Shown here: positions 7,717 through 15,958 of the stretch, piece by piece
Position numbering within the stretch: position 1 is the stretch's first letter
Layout of the letters: every line of letters starts with the position of its first letter
DNA from: a virus
IMG/VR virus record: IMGVR_UViG_3300047170_000117
Span: 1-29,339 of that record
Strand: one strand, 5' to 3'
DNA: 29,339 nt
Translations under genes and position numbers: made by a program
Notes under the pieces: generated by a model
Database searches by the model: none
What the model saw: the letters and a program-made list of their open reading frames with translations, nothing else
Told to the model about the DNA's origin: nothing

Positions 7717-8283
7717 ATGACCGCGGAGACCGATGCCCTGGCCGGTGGCGCTGTCGCGCTGGCGGAGGCGCTGCGGGCGGCGTGCAATGACCCGGCGGAC
7801 GCCATTCGGCTGCTTTCGGGTCTGGCGCGGTTTTTCCCCTCGATTCCGCCCGGCTCGGCGCCGATCGGCGAGGCGATGGCGGCGACGCAGACCGCCATGG
7901 CCGCGGTGTGCCGGCGCGCGGCGCTGACTTCGCTGGCGCGGGCGATCGCGGCGTATCAGCCGAGCAGCTACAACGACGCGCAGGCGGTGCTGGTGGCGGC
8001 CTGCGTGCTGTTCGATGCCGAGATCGAGGTGGCGGGCGACGCGGGGGACGGGCAGTCCTACCTGGCGCTGCGGGCGCTGCGCGGCGCGGTGGTGAACGAC
8101 ATGACCACGCGGGGGTCGGCGCTGCCGCAAATCGTGACGGTGGCGCGGCCGGCTTCCCTGCCGGCGCTGGCGCTGGCGTACCAGCTTTACGGCGATACGA
8201 CGCGCACCGACGATCTGATCGCGCGCGCCAACCCGATCCATCCGGCTTTCATGCCGACGAGCTTCGAGGCGCTGGCGTTTTGA
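7717..8283 (+). CDS. DNA circularisation protein, C-terminal part (Mu gpN-like)
   Basis: The 188-residue product looks like the C-terminal region of Mu-type gpN proteins: DPADAIRLLSGLARF, AALTSLARAIAAYQPSSYNDA, LRALRGAVVNDM, then LPALALAYQLYGDTTRTDDL and ARANPIHPAFMP, which is the typical ending (AyrlYgD..R.deiv.RN.i.HPgF). Together with the upstream part it gives about 509 residues, near the family length. The two parts share one reading frame and are separated by 111 bases of heptad array. It could act as a separately translated subunit that binds the N-terminal part, or be the remnant of a broken gene. The lack of an RBS argues for poor initiation. Confidence 0.75.
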   Translation: MTAETDALAGGAVALAEALRAACNDPADAIRLLSGLARFFPSIPPGSAPIGEAMAATQTAMAAVCRRAALTSLARAIAAYQPSSYNDAQAVLVAACVLFDAEIEVAGDAGDGQSYLALRALRGAVVNDMTTRGSALPQIVTVARPASLPALALAYQLYGDTTRTDDLIARANPIHPAFMPTSFEALAF

Positions 8284-9467
8284 GCGGCCTGACGACCGGA
8301 GCCGGAGCAGGCGCGGGCGCGGGTGCGACGGCCGCGCCGGACAACACGCTGACGTTGACGGTGAACAACCAGACCCTGACCGGCTGGGTTTCGGTGTCCG
8401 TGACGATGGGCATCGAGAGCGTGCCGAACGTGTTCGACATCGCGCTCACCGAGCGCTATCCCGGCCAGCAGGTGCTGATCCCCCGGCCTGGCGCGCCGTG
8501 CCAGGTGAAGATCGGCAACACCGTTGTCATCACCGGGTATATCGATACGACCAGCCTGAGCATTTCGCCGACCGCGCATACGGTGCGGGTGCAGGGTCGC
8601 GGCAAATGCGAGGATTTGGTCGATTGCTCGGCAGTGCTGCCGGGGATGACGATCAGCGCGGCCTCGACGCTGGCGCTGGCGCAGAAAGTGGCGGCGCCGT
8701 ACGGCATCACGGTGACCAGCCTTTGCGGGCCGGGGCCGATAATCCCGCAGTTCAACATCACGCTGGATGAGAAGCCGTTCGAGATTATCGAGCGCGTCGC
8801 GCGGTTTTCGCAGATGCTGGTGTACGAGGACCCGAGCGGCAATCTGGTGCTGGCGCAGGCCGCCACGAGCACGCATGCGAGCGGGTTCCGGCAGGGCGTG
8901 AATGTGCAGGCGGCTTCGGTGTCGTTTTCGATGGCCGAGCGGTTTTCCGATTACCTGCCGTCGTTGACCTCGATCGACAGTTTTTCGCAGACGCAGCCGG
9001 CCGGCGCGACGCCGCCGTTTTTCCTGCCGCGGGTCTACGACCCCGACGTGCCGCGCCTGCGGACGCTGATCGTGGTGTCCGAGCAGACGCAGAATGGCCA
9101 CTACATCGCGGAGGATCGCGCGCAGTGGGAGGCGAACCGGCGCTGGGGGCGGTCGCAGGTGGTGCGGCTGACCTGCGACAACTGGCGCGACAGCGCTGGC
9201 ACGCTATGGACACCGAATGCGCTGGTACGGATCGAGATACCGTCGATCCAGTGTGCGTCTGACGATTGGGTGATCGGACGGGTGACATTCCTGCGCGGTG
9301 CGGAGCGCGGCACGGTGGCGGACCTGGAAATCATGCCGAAACAGGCTTTCCTGCCGGAGCCGACGCCTTTGCAGGCGTTTGACTTCCAGCTTCAGAATGC
9401 GCTGCAAAAAGGCGCGGGTGCCGCGCCGGATGAAATCCCGGGTGTGACCGGAGGTCCGGGACCGTGA
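8280..9467 (+). CDS. Baseplate hub protein (Mu gpP-like)
   Basis: Reading from TTG 8280, which overlaps the previous stop (TTGA), gives 395 residues, close to Mu gpP (about 380). The Ala/Gly-rich N-terminus leads into TLTLTVNNQTLTGWVSVSV and MGIESVPNVFDIALTERYPG, then VQGRGKCEDLVDCSAV, FEIIERVARFSQMLVYEDP, and a C-terminal WTPNALVRIEIPSIQCASDD followed by DWVIGRVTFL and ADLEIMP. These are standard hub features (gpD/gp27-like fold). It forms the centre of the baseplate between tube and spike. Long upstream extensions of this frame overlap gpN and are not credible. The stop overlaps the gp45 start (GTGA). Confidence 0.85.
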   Translation: MSGLTTGAGAGAGAGATAAPDNTLTLTVNNQTLTGWVSVSVTMGIESVPNVFDIALTERYPGQQVLIPRPGAPCQVKIGNTVVITGYIDTTSLSISPTAHTVRVQGRGKCEDLVDCSAVLPGMTISAASTLALAQKVAAPYGITVTSLCGPGPIIPQFNITLDEKPFEIIERVARFSQMLVYEDPSGNLVLAQAATSTHASGFRQGVNVQAASVSFSMAERFSDYLPSLTSIDSFSQTQPAGATPPFFLPRVYDPDVPRLRTLIVVSEQTQNGHYIAEDRAQWEANRRWGRSQVVRLTCDNWRDSAGTLWTPNALVRIEIPSIQCASDDWVIGRVTFLRGAERGTVADLEIMPKQAFLPEPTPLQAFDFQLQNALQKGAGAAPDEIPGVTGGPGP

Positions 9468-9964
9468 CGGACGAGGTCGGCCGGACCTGGGGGCGCGTGC
9501 GGTCGATGATCGGCATCGGCCAGATCACGGCGATCAACGACAACGGTCCTGTGCAGATGGCGCAGGTGGAATTCGGCTATCTGGAACTGCGCGACAATAC
9601 GCCGGTGATCTATCATTTCGGGTTCGCGGCGAACCCGCCGGTGGGCAGCAATGTGCTGGCGAATTTCGTGGCGGGCGACCGGGGCAATGGCGTGGTGGCG
9701 GGGACCAACCACCAGGCGCTGCGCATGCGCGGCCTGGGGTCCGGCGAGTGCGCGATTTACGACAGTCTGGGACGCTCGGTTTACCTGTCGGCGGCGGGGA
9801 TCGTGGTGAATGGCAATGGCGGTCCGGTGAGCATCGCGAATGCCTCGACCGTGACGGTGACCGCGACCGCGCAGGTGGTGCTGAACGCGCCGACGGTGCA
9901 GGTGAACGGCAATCTTTCGGTGAGCGGCAATATCAACGCGACCGGCACGATCGCCGGGCACTGA
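9464..9964 (+). CDS. Baseplate spike protein (Mu gp45-like)
   Basis: The 166-residue product matches the Mu gp45 spike: an N-terminal OB-fold part (GQITAINDNGPVQMAQVEFG ... NPPVGSNVLANFVAGDRGNG), DSLGRSVYLSAAGIVV, then a repetitive beta-helix needle (TVTVTATAQVVLNAPTVQVN). It ends in an NINATGTIAGH tip, where the His may contribute to metal binding as in other spikes. The trimer pierces the outer membrane on contraction. The GTG start overlaps the gpP stop by four bases. Confidence 0.88.
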   Translation: MTDEVGRTWGRVRSMIGIGQITAINDNGPVQMAQVEFGYLELRDNTPVIYHFGFAANPPVGSNVLANFVAGDRGNGVVAGTNHQALRMRGLGSGECAIYDSLGRSVYLSAAGIVVNGNGGPVSIANASTVTVTATAQVVLNAPTVQVNGNLSVSGNINATGTIAGH

Positions 9965-9973
9965 GCCGATCCG

Positions 9974-10429
9974 ATGGACGTCGCGATCGTCTGGGACAGC
10001 GCCAATGCGCGCGGTGACTGGGATGTGTCGGGCGACGATCTGGCGCTTGGCCCGGATATCGAGTCGGCCGTGCTGGTGTCCTTGTTTACCGATCGGCGGG
10101 CGTCCGACGATTATGTGTTTCCCGATCGGAACGCGATCCCGGACCGGCGCGGGCATTGGACGGACACGTACGAGCCGTTCCTGATCGGGTCCCGGCTTTG
10201 GCAGTTGAACCGGTCGAAGAAGACCGATGCGACGACCTTGCTGGCGCAGGCGCAGGACATGTGCATCGAGGCGCTGCAATGGCTGATCGATGCCGGCGTG
10301 GTGGCGCGGATCGACGTGACGACGTTTTGGGCCTCGCCCGTCGCCATCGGGATTTTCATCGACGTGTGGAAGCCGGGGGCCTCGGCGGCCGTGCGGTTTG
10401 AATACCAGTGGGCGTGGGACGGTTTGTAG
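9974..10429 (+). CDS. Baseplate protein (Mu gp46-like)
   Basis: The 151-residue product has the gp46 family hallmarks: VAIVWDSANARGDWDV, ESAVLVSLFTDRRASDD, RRGHWTDTYEPFLIGSRLWQ, then LNRSKKTDATTLLAQAQDM and LQWLIDAGVVARI. Gp46 is a T4 gp25-like wedge component that links the baseplate to the first sheath ring. It sits between spike and gp47 as in Mu, and its TAG is directly followed by the gp47 ATG. Confidence 0.9.
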   Translation: MDVAIVWDSANARGDWDVSGDDLALGPDIESAVLVSLFTDRRASDDYVFPDRNAIPDRRGHWTDTYEPFLIGSRLWQLNRSKKTDATTLLAQAQDMCIEALQWLIDAGVVARIDVTTFWASPVAIGIFIDVWKPGASAAVRFEYQWAWDGL

Positions 10430-11602
10430 ATGCCCTATCCGCGCCCGACCCTGACCGAGCTGAAGGGTTCGGCGGTGGCCGATGTGAACAGCGCGGGCAT
10501 CGCCAACAGCGCCGGCGCGATGGTCGTGGGGTTGTTGCAGAAGGCGGTGCTGCGCATCATGGCCTATGTGCAGGCCGGGTTCGCTTTCCTGCACTACGAT
10601 TTCCTGGACTGGATCAGCCTGCAATCGGTGCCCTGGACCGCGACGGACGAATTCCTGGCGGGCTGGGGCAATCTGAAGGGTGTCGCGCAGGAAGACGCGA
10701 CGTTCGCGGCCGGCAGCGTGGCTTTTACTGTTGTGGCGCCGACGGATATTCCGGCCGGGACGGTGATCAACCGCTCGGCCGACGGATTCGCCTATGTCTC
10801 GACCGTCGATCAGGAAATCACCGGCGCCACCACGACGGCGACGGTGCCGATCGTCGCCTCGACCGCCGGTGCGGCGGGCAATTGCGATGCGGGCACGGTG
10901 TTCGCGCTGGCGGGCAGCATCGTTGGGGTGCAGTCGGTCGGCAGCGCTTCGACGGCGATAGCGGGTGGCGCGGATCAGGAGTTGGAGACCGACTACCGGA
11001 CGCGCGTGCTGGCCGAGTATGCCGCTCCGCCGCAGGGCGGCGACATGGACGACTACATCGAATGGGCCGAGCAGGTGGCCGGCGTGACGCGCGCCTGGAT
11101 CGCGCCGAATCTCGCGGGTGCCGGCTCGGTGACGGTTTTCATCATGCTGGACCTTGCCGAGGCGGCCTATGGCGGGTTTCCGCAGGGCAGCAACGGTGTG
11201 GCTTCTACCGAGACACGCGGTACGGCGGCGACCGGCGACCAGTTGAATGTGGCGAACTGGATTTTCCCGCTGCGGCCGACGACGGCGCTGGTTTACGTGA
11301 ACGCGCCGACGGCATCCCCGGTGAATTTCACGATCGCCAATCTGGGTTCGAACAACACTGGTCCGATGCAGGCCGCGATCGAGGCGGCGCTGGCGGACAT
11401 GTTCGTGCGCCTGGGAAATGTCGGCGGCACGGTCGACCCGACCAGCGGTGCCGCGTGGCCGGCGATCGACCCTTCCGCCTGGTATCAGGCGCTCGCGGCG
11501 ATCCCCGGCCTGACGCAATACACGGTGTCGGCGCCCAGCGCGCCGATCATGCCGGGCACGGGTGGGCTTTTGACTGTCGGTAGCTGCGTTTTCAGTGCGT
11601 GA
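10430..11602 (+). CDS. Baseplate J-like wedge protein (Mu gp47)
   Basis: The 390-residue product is a Baseplate_J family protein. It opens YPRPTLTELKGSAVADVNS and carries YDFLDWISLQSVPWTATDEFL, WGNLKGV, AGTVINRSADGFAYV, then EYAAPPQGGDMDDYIEWAEQ and AWIAPNLAGAGSVTVFIMLD. The GG..eDYi.Wa...p.V.rawv pattern is typical. It builds the arms of the wedge with gp46 and gp48. The ATG directly follows the gp46 stop. Heptad array 3 follows its own stop. Confidence 0.93.
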   Translation: MPYPRPTLTELKGSAVADVNSAGIANSAGAMVVGLLQKAVLRIMAYVQAGFAFLHYDFLDWISLQSVPWTATDEFLAGWGNLKGVAQEDATFAAGSVAFTVVAPTDIPAGTVINRSADGFAYVSTVDQEITGATTTATVPIVASTAGAAGNCDAGTVFALAGSIVGVQSVGSASTAIAGGADQELETDYRTRVLAEYAAPPQGGDMDDYIEWAEQVAGVTRAWIAPNLAGAGSVTVFIMLDLAEAAYGGFPQGSNGVASTETRGTAATGDQLNVANWIFPLRPTTALVYVNAPTASPVNFTIANLGSNNTGPMQAAIEAALADMFVRLGNVGGTVDPTSGAAWPAIDPSAWYQALAAIPGLTQYTVSAPSAPIMPGTGGLLTVGSCVFSA

Positions 11603-11610
11603 GTCAGATG

Positions 11611-11704
11611 GGTGATCGGTGATCGGTGATCGGTGATCGGGAGAAAGCAAGCTGCCATGCGCGGATCGCTTTTCTTGCTACTGATCACTGATCACTGATC
11701 ACTG
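11611..11704. repeat. Heptad array 3 between gp47 and gp48 genes
   Basis: Left arm 11611-11641 is four identical GTGATCG heptads in a row. The spacer is about 36 bp (agaaagcaagc ... cttttcttgc). Right arm 11678-11704 is three identical TGATCAC heptads plus a partial unit. The arms pair with G-T wobbles at the variable base. The array ends about 10 bases before the gp48 ATG, and I see no Shine-Dalgarno in between. Confidence 0.92.
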
Positions 11705-11714
11705 GCGATCGCCG

Positions 11715-12359
11715 ATGCCCGTCCCCGACTACACGCAGGCGGATTTCCTGGCGGCGTTCCAGGGGTTGCTGCCGACTGGCGCGGTGTGGCCGCGCGATGC
11801 GGATGCGGTGCAGACGCAGGCGGTGAATTCGCTGATGCCGACGTATGTCCGGCAGTTCCAGAGTTCGATGGGCTTGCTGGTCGATGCGTTCCCGGCGACG
11901 GCGGTGTTCCTGCTGGGCGAGTGGGAGAGTACGCTCGGGTTGCCGGACCCGTGCACGGTTGTGAGCCCGTCGCTGGAGCAGCGCCAGGCTGCCGTTGTCG
12001 CGAAGCTTATCGCGAGTGGCGGGCAGTCGATTCCGTATTTCGTGGCCTTCGCGGCGGCGCTCGGGTTTCCGATCACTGTCACCGAATTCCGGCCCTTTGC
12101 CGCCGATGATCCATGTGACCTGCCGGACTACGGCGACGCCTGGGCCTTCGCGTGGCAGGTGAACGCGCCGTCGGTCACGACATTCTATTTCTCGGCGGAC
12201 GAATCCGTGGCCGACGATCCGCTGGAAACCTATGACGGCACCGAGCTGGTTTGCCGGCTGACGCGGATCGCGCCCGCGCACACCACGCTGATGTTCAACT
12301 TCGACCTCGTCGCGATTTACGGGCTCAGTCTGTTCGATGGCGGGAGCGTGTACGGATGA
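11715..12359 (+). CDS. Tail wedge protein of the gp48/YmfQ family (DUF2313)
   Basis: The 214-residue product matches the DUF2313/YmfQ family (Mu gp48, P2 gpI-like): an N-terminal DYTQADFLAAFQGLLPTGAV with WPRD, FPATAVFLLGEWESTLGLPDP, QRQAAVVAKLIASGGQSIPY and FVAFAAALGF, then late aromatic strands (FAWQVNAPSVTTFYF) and LVCRLTRIAPAHTTLMF. It caps the wedge and docks fibres. It follows gp47 as in Mu, but with heptad array 3 in between and no obvious RBS. The TGA overlaps the fibre ATG (ATGA). Confidence 0.88.
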   Translation: MPVPDYTQADFLAAFQGLLPTGAVWPRDADAVQTQAVNSLMPTYVRQFQSSMGLLVDAFPATAVFLLGEWESTLGLPDPCTVVSPSLEQRQAAVVAKLIASGGQSIPYFVAFAAALGFPITVTEFRPFAADDPCDLPDYGDAWAFAWQVNAPSVTTFYFSADESVADDPLETYDGTELVCRLTRIAPAHTTLMFNFDLVAIYGLSLFDGGSVYG

Positions 12360-14005
12360 CCATCGAGACCGGCAGTCCGGTTCTGGCCTCGGACATCCTG
12401 GCCCTGATGCCGCTGTCCGGCGCCACCATGAACGGCCCGATAGCCATGGGATCCCATGCGCTGTCCGGATCGGCTGTTTCCTTTACCGGCGGCACGATCG
12501 ACGGCACCGTGATCGGCGGCACGACGGCCGGCGCGGTCACGGCGACAGTTCTCGCGCTGGGGAAGAGCTTTGCGTTGAGCGGCGTGACCGTCGCCAGCCA
12601 GCAGCCGCTCGCCATATCGGCGACCTATGCCGGTGCCGTTACGGATGCATCGTCCCGTTTGCTGAACAGCGTGCTCATCGCGGCGGATACGGTTACCGGG
12701 GCGCCGAGCGTTCACGGGTTCGACATCAACCACCAGTTCGGTGGCGGCAGCGGCGGGTATGGCAACCGCATCGGGATCGCCGCACTGGCCCACCACATCG
12801 GCCAGATGTCTGGGGGCGCCGGGTTTTTTACCGGTGGCGAGTTCAACGCCTGGAGCAGGGCCAACGCGGGCGGCACGGGCCTGACGCGCAACACCGCGCA
12901 GGGGATACTGACGGGCAGCAACCCGGTTATGAGGCTGCAAAGCGGCGCGACGTTTTTCAGTGCTGGCACCGGCGCGGAAATCGATTTTGCGGGTGAAACC
13001 GGCTCCAGCAGCAAGCTCGTTACCGGGCTGCTGATTGTCCCGCTGTCCACCCACGCCGTCGCCGGCGTGGACGGCCTTGACTCCGCTATTATCATCGGGG
13101 CGCAACAGGGTGCGACCGCCACGCTGCCCTATGGCCTTGTTTTCGGTTTCCAGCAGTCGCAATGGCCGTTCGATCCGTCGAACCCGTATGCGTCGCTGAT
13201 TACCGTGCAGAACGGTTTCAACCCGTCCGCCAATCCCCCGGTGATTGCGTGGGGCATCGACTATCTGCAATTGCAGGCCACGGCGGGCGTATTCCGCGCA
13301 CCGGGAACCAGCATCGATCCGGCCGGCAACTACCAGATCGGAACGGGCTACATCGAGCCGCAAGCCAGTGGCCTGGCCATCGACGTGATCGGGCAGATCG
13401 TCACGGGCGCCGCTGTCGCGACCGCCGGTTCCAATTATGCCGGCGGCGTGATTCTGAAAGACACGATCGGCGGCTTGTATCAGGTTGCCAGCCTGTCCGG
13501 GACCGGCGTGGCCAGCGTTACCATTTTGCAGAAGGCGGTCGCCAAGTCGCCGACGGCGACGGTTTCGACCACATGCGTGACGCCCAACGGCAGCGGCGAT
13601 TACGGCGCGGGCTGCACGCTTACCCTGACCTGGTCCGCCACGCGCACCGCGCTGTCCCTGAACCCGTCCGGCGGGCCGGTGAACTTTGGTGGCATCGCGG
13701 CGCGGCTTGGGATGGCGTCCTCGACGCCCACGACCGGCGGTGTCGTCGCGATCGGCGCCGGGATTTCCGATTACCGGATCCTGGGCGGCGGCACGCTCGC
13801 GGCGCTGAGCGTGGAGCTGCCCGCTGCGCCCGCCAATGGCCAGCCCGTGCGGGTGACATCGCAGGTCGCGATCACGGCGTTGACGGTGAAGGACAGCGCC
13901 GGATCGACGGCGGACATCCAGACCGGTCCGTCCAGCCTTACGGCGGGCGGCGGTTTCTCGGCGATCTGGAACCAGGCGGCTTCCGCCTGGTGGTGCGATC
14001 AGTAG
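12356..14005 (+). CDS. Tail fibre / virion structural protein (549 aa)
   Basis: The product is a beta-rich 549-residue protein in the tail-fibre position (after gp48, as Mu gpS). The ATG overlaps the gp48 stop. The N-terminus includes MNGPIAMGSHALSG and repeated GGTIDGTVIGGT turns, a common fibre-attachment style. Residues about 345-430 hold a module (IVTGAAVATAGSNYAGG ... LYQVASLSGTGVASVTI ... GCTLTLTWS) that recurs in the gene at 19484. The C-terminus (RVTSQVAITALTVKDSAGS ... GFSAIWNQAASAWWCDQ) is the usual short beta domain of phage fibre tips. Host-receptor binding is inferred from position. The final codons run into heptad array 4. Confidence 0.75.
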   Translation: MTIETGSPVLASDILALMPLSGATMNGPIAMGSHALSGSAVSFTGGTIDGTVIGGTTAGAVTATVLALGKSFALSGVTVASQQPLAISATYAGAVTDASSRLLNSVLIAADTVTGAPSVHGFDINHQFGGGSGGYGNRIGIAALAHHIGQMSGGAGFFTGGEFNAWSRANAGGTGLTRNTAQGILTGSNPVMRLQSGATFFSAGTGAEIDFAGETGSSSKLVTGLLIVPLSTHAVAGVDGLDSAIIIGAQQGATATLPYGLVFGFQQSQWPFDPSNPYASLITVQNGFNPSANPPVIAWGIDYLQLQATAGVFRAPGTSIDPAGNYQIGTGYIEPQASGLAIDVIGQIVTGAAVATAGSNYAGGVILKDTIGGLYQVASLSGTGVASVTILQKAVAKSPTATVSTTCVTPNGSGDYGAGCTLTLTWSATRTALSLNPSGGPVNFGGIAARLGMASSTPTTGGVVAIGAGISDYRILGGGTLAALSVELPAAPANGQPVRVTSQVAITALTVKDSAGSTADIQTGPSSLTAGGGFSAIWNQAASAWWCDQ

Positions 14006-14006
14006 C

Positions 14007-14101
14007 TACCGGTGATCGGTGGTCGGTGATCGGTAGCAAGCGCCACGCCCGCGCGGAACCTCGTTTCTTTCCCCTGATCACTGGTCACTGATCACTGATC
14101 G
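14007..14101. repeat. Heptad array 4 after the fibre gene
   Basis: Left arm 14007-14036 has three heptads (GTGATCG, GTGGTCG, GTGATCG) flanked by ctac and gtag. The spacer is about 36 bp (caagcgcc ... gtttctttcccc). Right arm 14073-14101 has four (TGATCAC, TGGTCAC, TGATCAC, TGATCGC). The variant heptad is again second from the loop on both arms. The fibre stop codon lies in a gatcagtag string that looks like part of the array. Confidence 0.9.
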
Positions 14102-14119
14102 CTTCTTAGGATTTACCGA

Positions 14120-14347
14120 ATGCCGCATTTTCGGATTTCGGCGCAGTTCGCGCATGCTTTGCTCCAGGTTTTGTCGGATCATCCGGCGGTCAAGGTGTTG
14201 CAGCACTTCCAGGTGCTGGAGATGCATGATGATCCGCCGCCGCCGCGGCCGGCACGCGCGCGGGCAGCGCGACCGAACGACGCCCAGCCGGCCGGCCCCG
14301 CCCAGCCGGCGGACCCCGCGCAGCCTGAAGTGGCAGACGCCGCCTGA
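14120..14347 (+). CDS. Small proline-rich hypothetical protein (75 aa)
   Basis: The ATG has an RBS (taggatt, ending about 6 bases upstream) located just after heptad array 4. The first half is helical (HFRISAQFAHALLQVLSDHP, then LQHFQVLEMHDD) and the second half is Pro/Ala-rich (PPPPRPARARA, PAGPAQPADPAQP). No known domain. It lies between two fibre genes and may be a small fibre or assembly accessory. An overlapping frame at 14154-14378 is less plausible because it has no RBS. Confidence 0.6.
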   Translation: MPHFRISAQFAHALLQVLSDHPAVKVLQHFQVLEMHDDPPPPRPARARAARPNDAQPAGPAQPADPAQPEVADAA

Positions 14348-14368
14348 TACGCGAGGGATCGTCGCGCC

Positions 14369-15379
14369 ATGGACCTGATCACCGATCCGACGGCTGACGC
14401 CACCGATCCCGGTGTGCCGTCGCTGACCGGCACCCGCGGGTATTTTACCGGTGGTACGCCGGGAATCACGGCCGCGACGCGGGTGCGCTACTGGTTCCTG
14501 AACATGGTCATGAAGGAGCTGCTGTACCTGCTGACGCAGGCCGGCATCACGCCTGATCCGACAAACGCCACGCAGGTTTTCCAGGCGATCCAGAAGCTGT
14601 GTCTCGTCAAGCTTACTGGCAATCTGAATGTCTACGTGACCGCGACGGGAAACGATTCGACGGGCAATGGCACCAGTGGCGCACCATTCGCGACGCTGCA
14701 GCGTGCCTACGACTATCTCGTTACGAGTGTACATATGAACGGCTTCGCCGCGGTGATCGACATTGGCGCGGGGACGTTCGCTGCCGTGGTGTGCGTGAGC
14801 AGCCCTGTCGGAATGACCGAAGCCAGCGCGATAACATTCCAGGGCCTCGGGTCGACGACGATCATCTCGTCCGTTACGAACGCCTGCTTTGGTGCGGCGA
14901 ACTGCGCAATTACCATCGCGGGATTGGAGCTGACCGCCGGCGGCTCGTCCGGTCCCTACAATTCGACGGGAATGTGCGTGGCGGCCTCGATAGGAGGTAC
15001 GATCACAATAGCTGCTGGCGTCATCTTCGGCACAGCCAGCAATGATCACATGCAGGCCTATGCTGGCGGCGTCATCGAGACGAACGGCGTTCCCTACACG
15101 ATTGTCGGGAGTGCGCAGGCCCATTTGACGTCCGGCGCTGGCGGCGTCATCAACACTGTCAACTCCACGGTGACGTTGGTGGGGACGCCGGCATTCTCGG
15201 TGGCCTTCGCGGAAACCGAGCCGGGCGGCGTTTTGAACGCATGGAACATGATTTTTTCCGGCTCGGCGACGGGGCCCAAGTTCAACAATGCCTATGCCGC
15301 GCTGATCAACACCAGCGGCGGCGGTATTAACTACTTTCCCGGAAATGCAGCGGGCAGCAATGCTGGGGAATACGTGTGA
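14369..15379 (+). CDS. Tail fibre protein with parallel beta-helix (336 aa)
   Basis: The N-terminus (VRYWFLNMVMKELLYLLTQA, then GITPDPTNATQVFQAIQKL) is a typical fibre-attachment segment. Residues about 85-330 look like a right-handed beta-helix of the kind in phage depolymerases: VYVTATGNDSTGNGTSGAPF, ATLQRAYDYL, VIDIGAGTF, then short turns (ASAITFQGLGSTTIIS, CAITIAGLELTAGG). The end (FNNAYAALINTSGGGINYFP followed by GNAAG) resembles the common fibre ending. It probably forms a trimeric receptor-binding or polysaccharide-degrading fibre. I see no catalytic residues that I can name. Confidence 0.75.
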   Translation: MDLITDPTADATDPGVPSLTGTRGYFTGGTPGITAATRVRYWFLNMVMKELLYLLTQAGITPDPTNATQVFQAIQKLCLVKLTGNLNVYVTATGNDSTGNGTSGAPFATLQRAYDYLVTSVHMNGFAAVIDIGAGTFAAVVCVSSPVGMTEASAITFQGLGSTTIISSVTNACFGAANCAITIAGLELTAGGSSGPYNSTGMCVAASIGGTITIAAGVIFGTASNDHMQAYAGGVIETNGVPYTIVGSAQAHLTSGAGGVINTVNSTVTLVGTPAFSVAFAETEPGGVLNAWNMIFSGSATGPKFNNAYAALINTSGGGINYFPGNAAGSNAGEYV

Positions 15380-15912
15380 GAAGTTATAACCCGGCGAACT
15401 GGTATTGGATCGTGGCGGGGGATACGACCCGCGCCTGGTCCTCGGCGGCCGCGGCCTATGTTCCGGTCAGCGACGCGACCTACGCGGCATGGCTGGCGGC
15501 CGGGTATGTCCCGACGCGCATCGGCAGCGAGGCGGACCTGCAAGGCGTGTTCGCGGCGCAATATCCGGCCGGCTGGCCGCCGACCTTGGTGCAACAGGCG
15601 CAGGCGGCGCTCGGCGCCGGGTTGACGATCGCGAGTGCGTCGGCGCCGGCGGTGAACGGCACCTATGCGGTGGACACCGGCGCGCAGGCGAATATCACCA
15701 GCACGATGCTTTATGTCGTGGTGCACTCGGCGTTTCCAGGCGGTGCCGCGACGATAAGCTGGGTGGACGTGGCGGGCGCGGTGCATGCGATGCCGTCGAT
15801 CGCGGTGTTCCAGGCATTCGCCACGGCGGTTGCCGATTATGTGGCGGCGCTGACCGAGATCGTCCTGACCGGCGCGGGCACGCTGCCGGCGGCCAGCGTG
15901 ACGATCGCGTAA
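15376..15912 (+). CDS. Fibre-associated protein with DUF4376-like region
   Basis: The GTG start overlaps the fibre stop (GTGTGA). The 178-residue product begins RSYNPANWYWIVAGDTTRAW with SSAAAAYVPVSDATYAAWLA, a style common in genes next to phage fibres. The second half (GLTIASASAPAVNGTYAVDT, then ISWVDVAGAVHAMPSIAVFQ and AFATAVADYVAAL) fits the DUF4376 / tail fibre assembly pattern. A fibre-folding chaperone or fibre component is likely. The coupling to the beta-helix gene suggests that the two act as a pair. Confidence 0.65.
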   Translation: MRSYNPANWYWIVAGDTTRAWSSAAAAYVPVSDATYAAWLAAGYVPTRIGSEADLQGVFAAQYPAGWPPTLVQQAQAALGAGLTIASASAPAVNGTYAVDTGAQANITSTMLYVVVHSAFPGGAATISWVDVAGAVHAMPSIAVFQAFATAVADYVAALTEIVLTGAGTLPAASVTIA

Positions 15913-15958
15913 CACTTTACGGATCGCTTGACAGTTTGAGCGCCGGGTCGCCGCGGCC

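Noticed and set aside
3249-14101. Arrays as intrinsic terminators
   Set aside because: The T-rich segment lies in the spacer before the right arm and no T-run follows the closed stem; downstream genes of the same complex would be cut off.
14154-14378. Alternative 74-codon frame overlapping the proline-rich small gene
   Set aside because: It lacks an RBS and its product is Arg-rich shadow sequence; the frame at 14120 has an RBS and a more normal composition.
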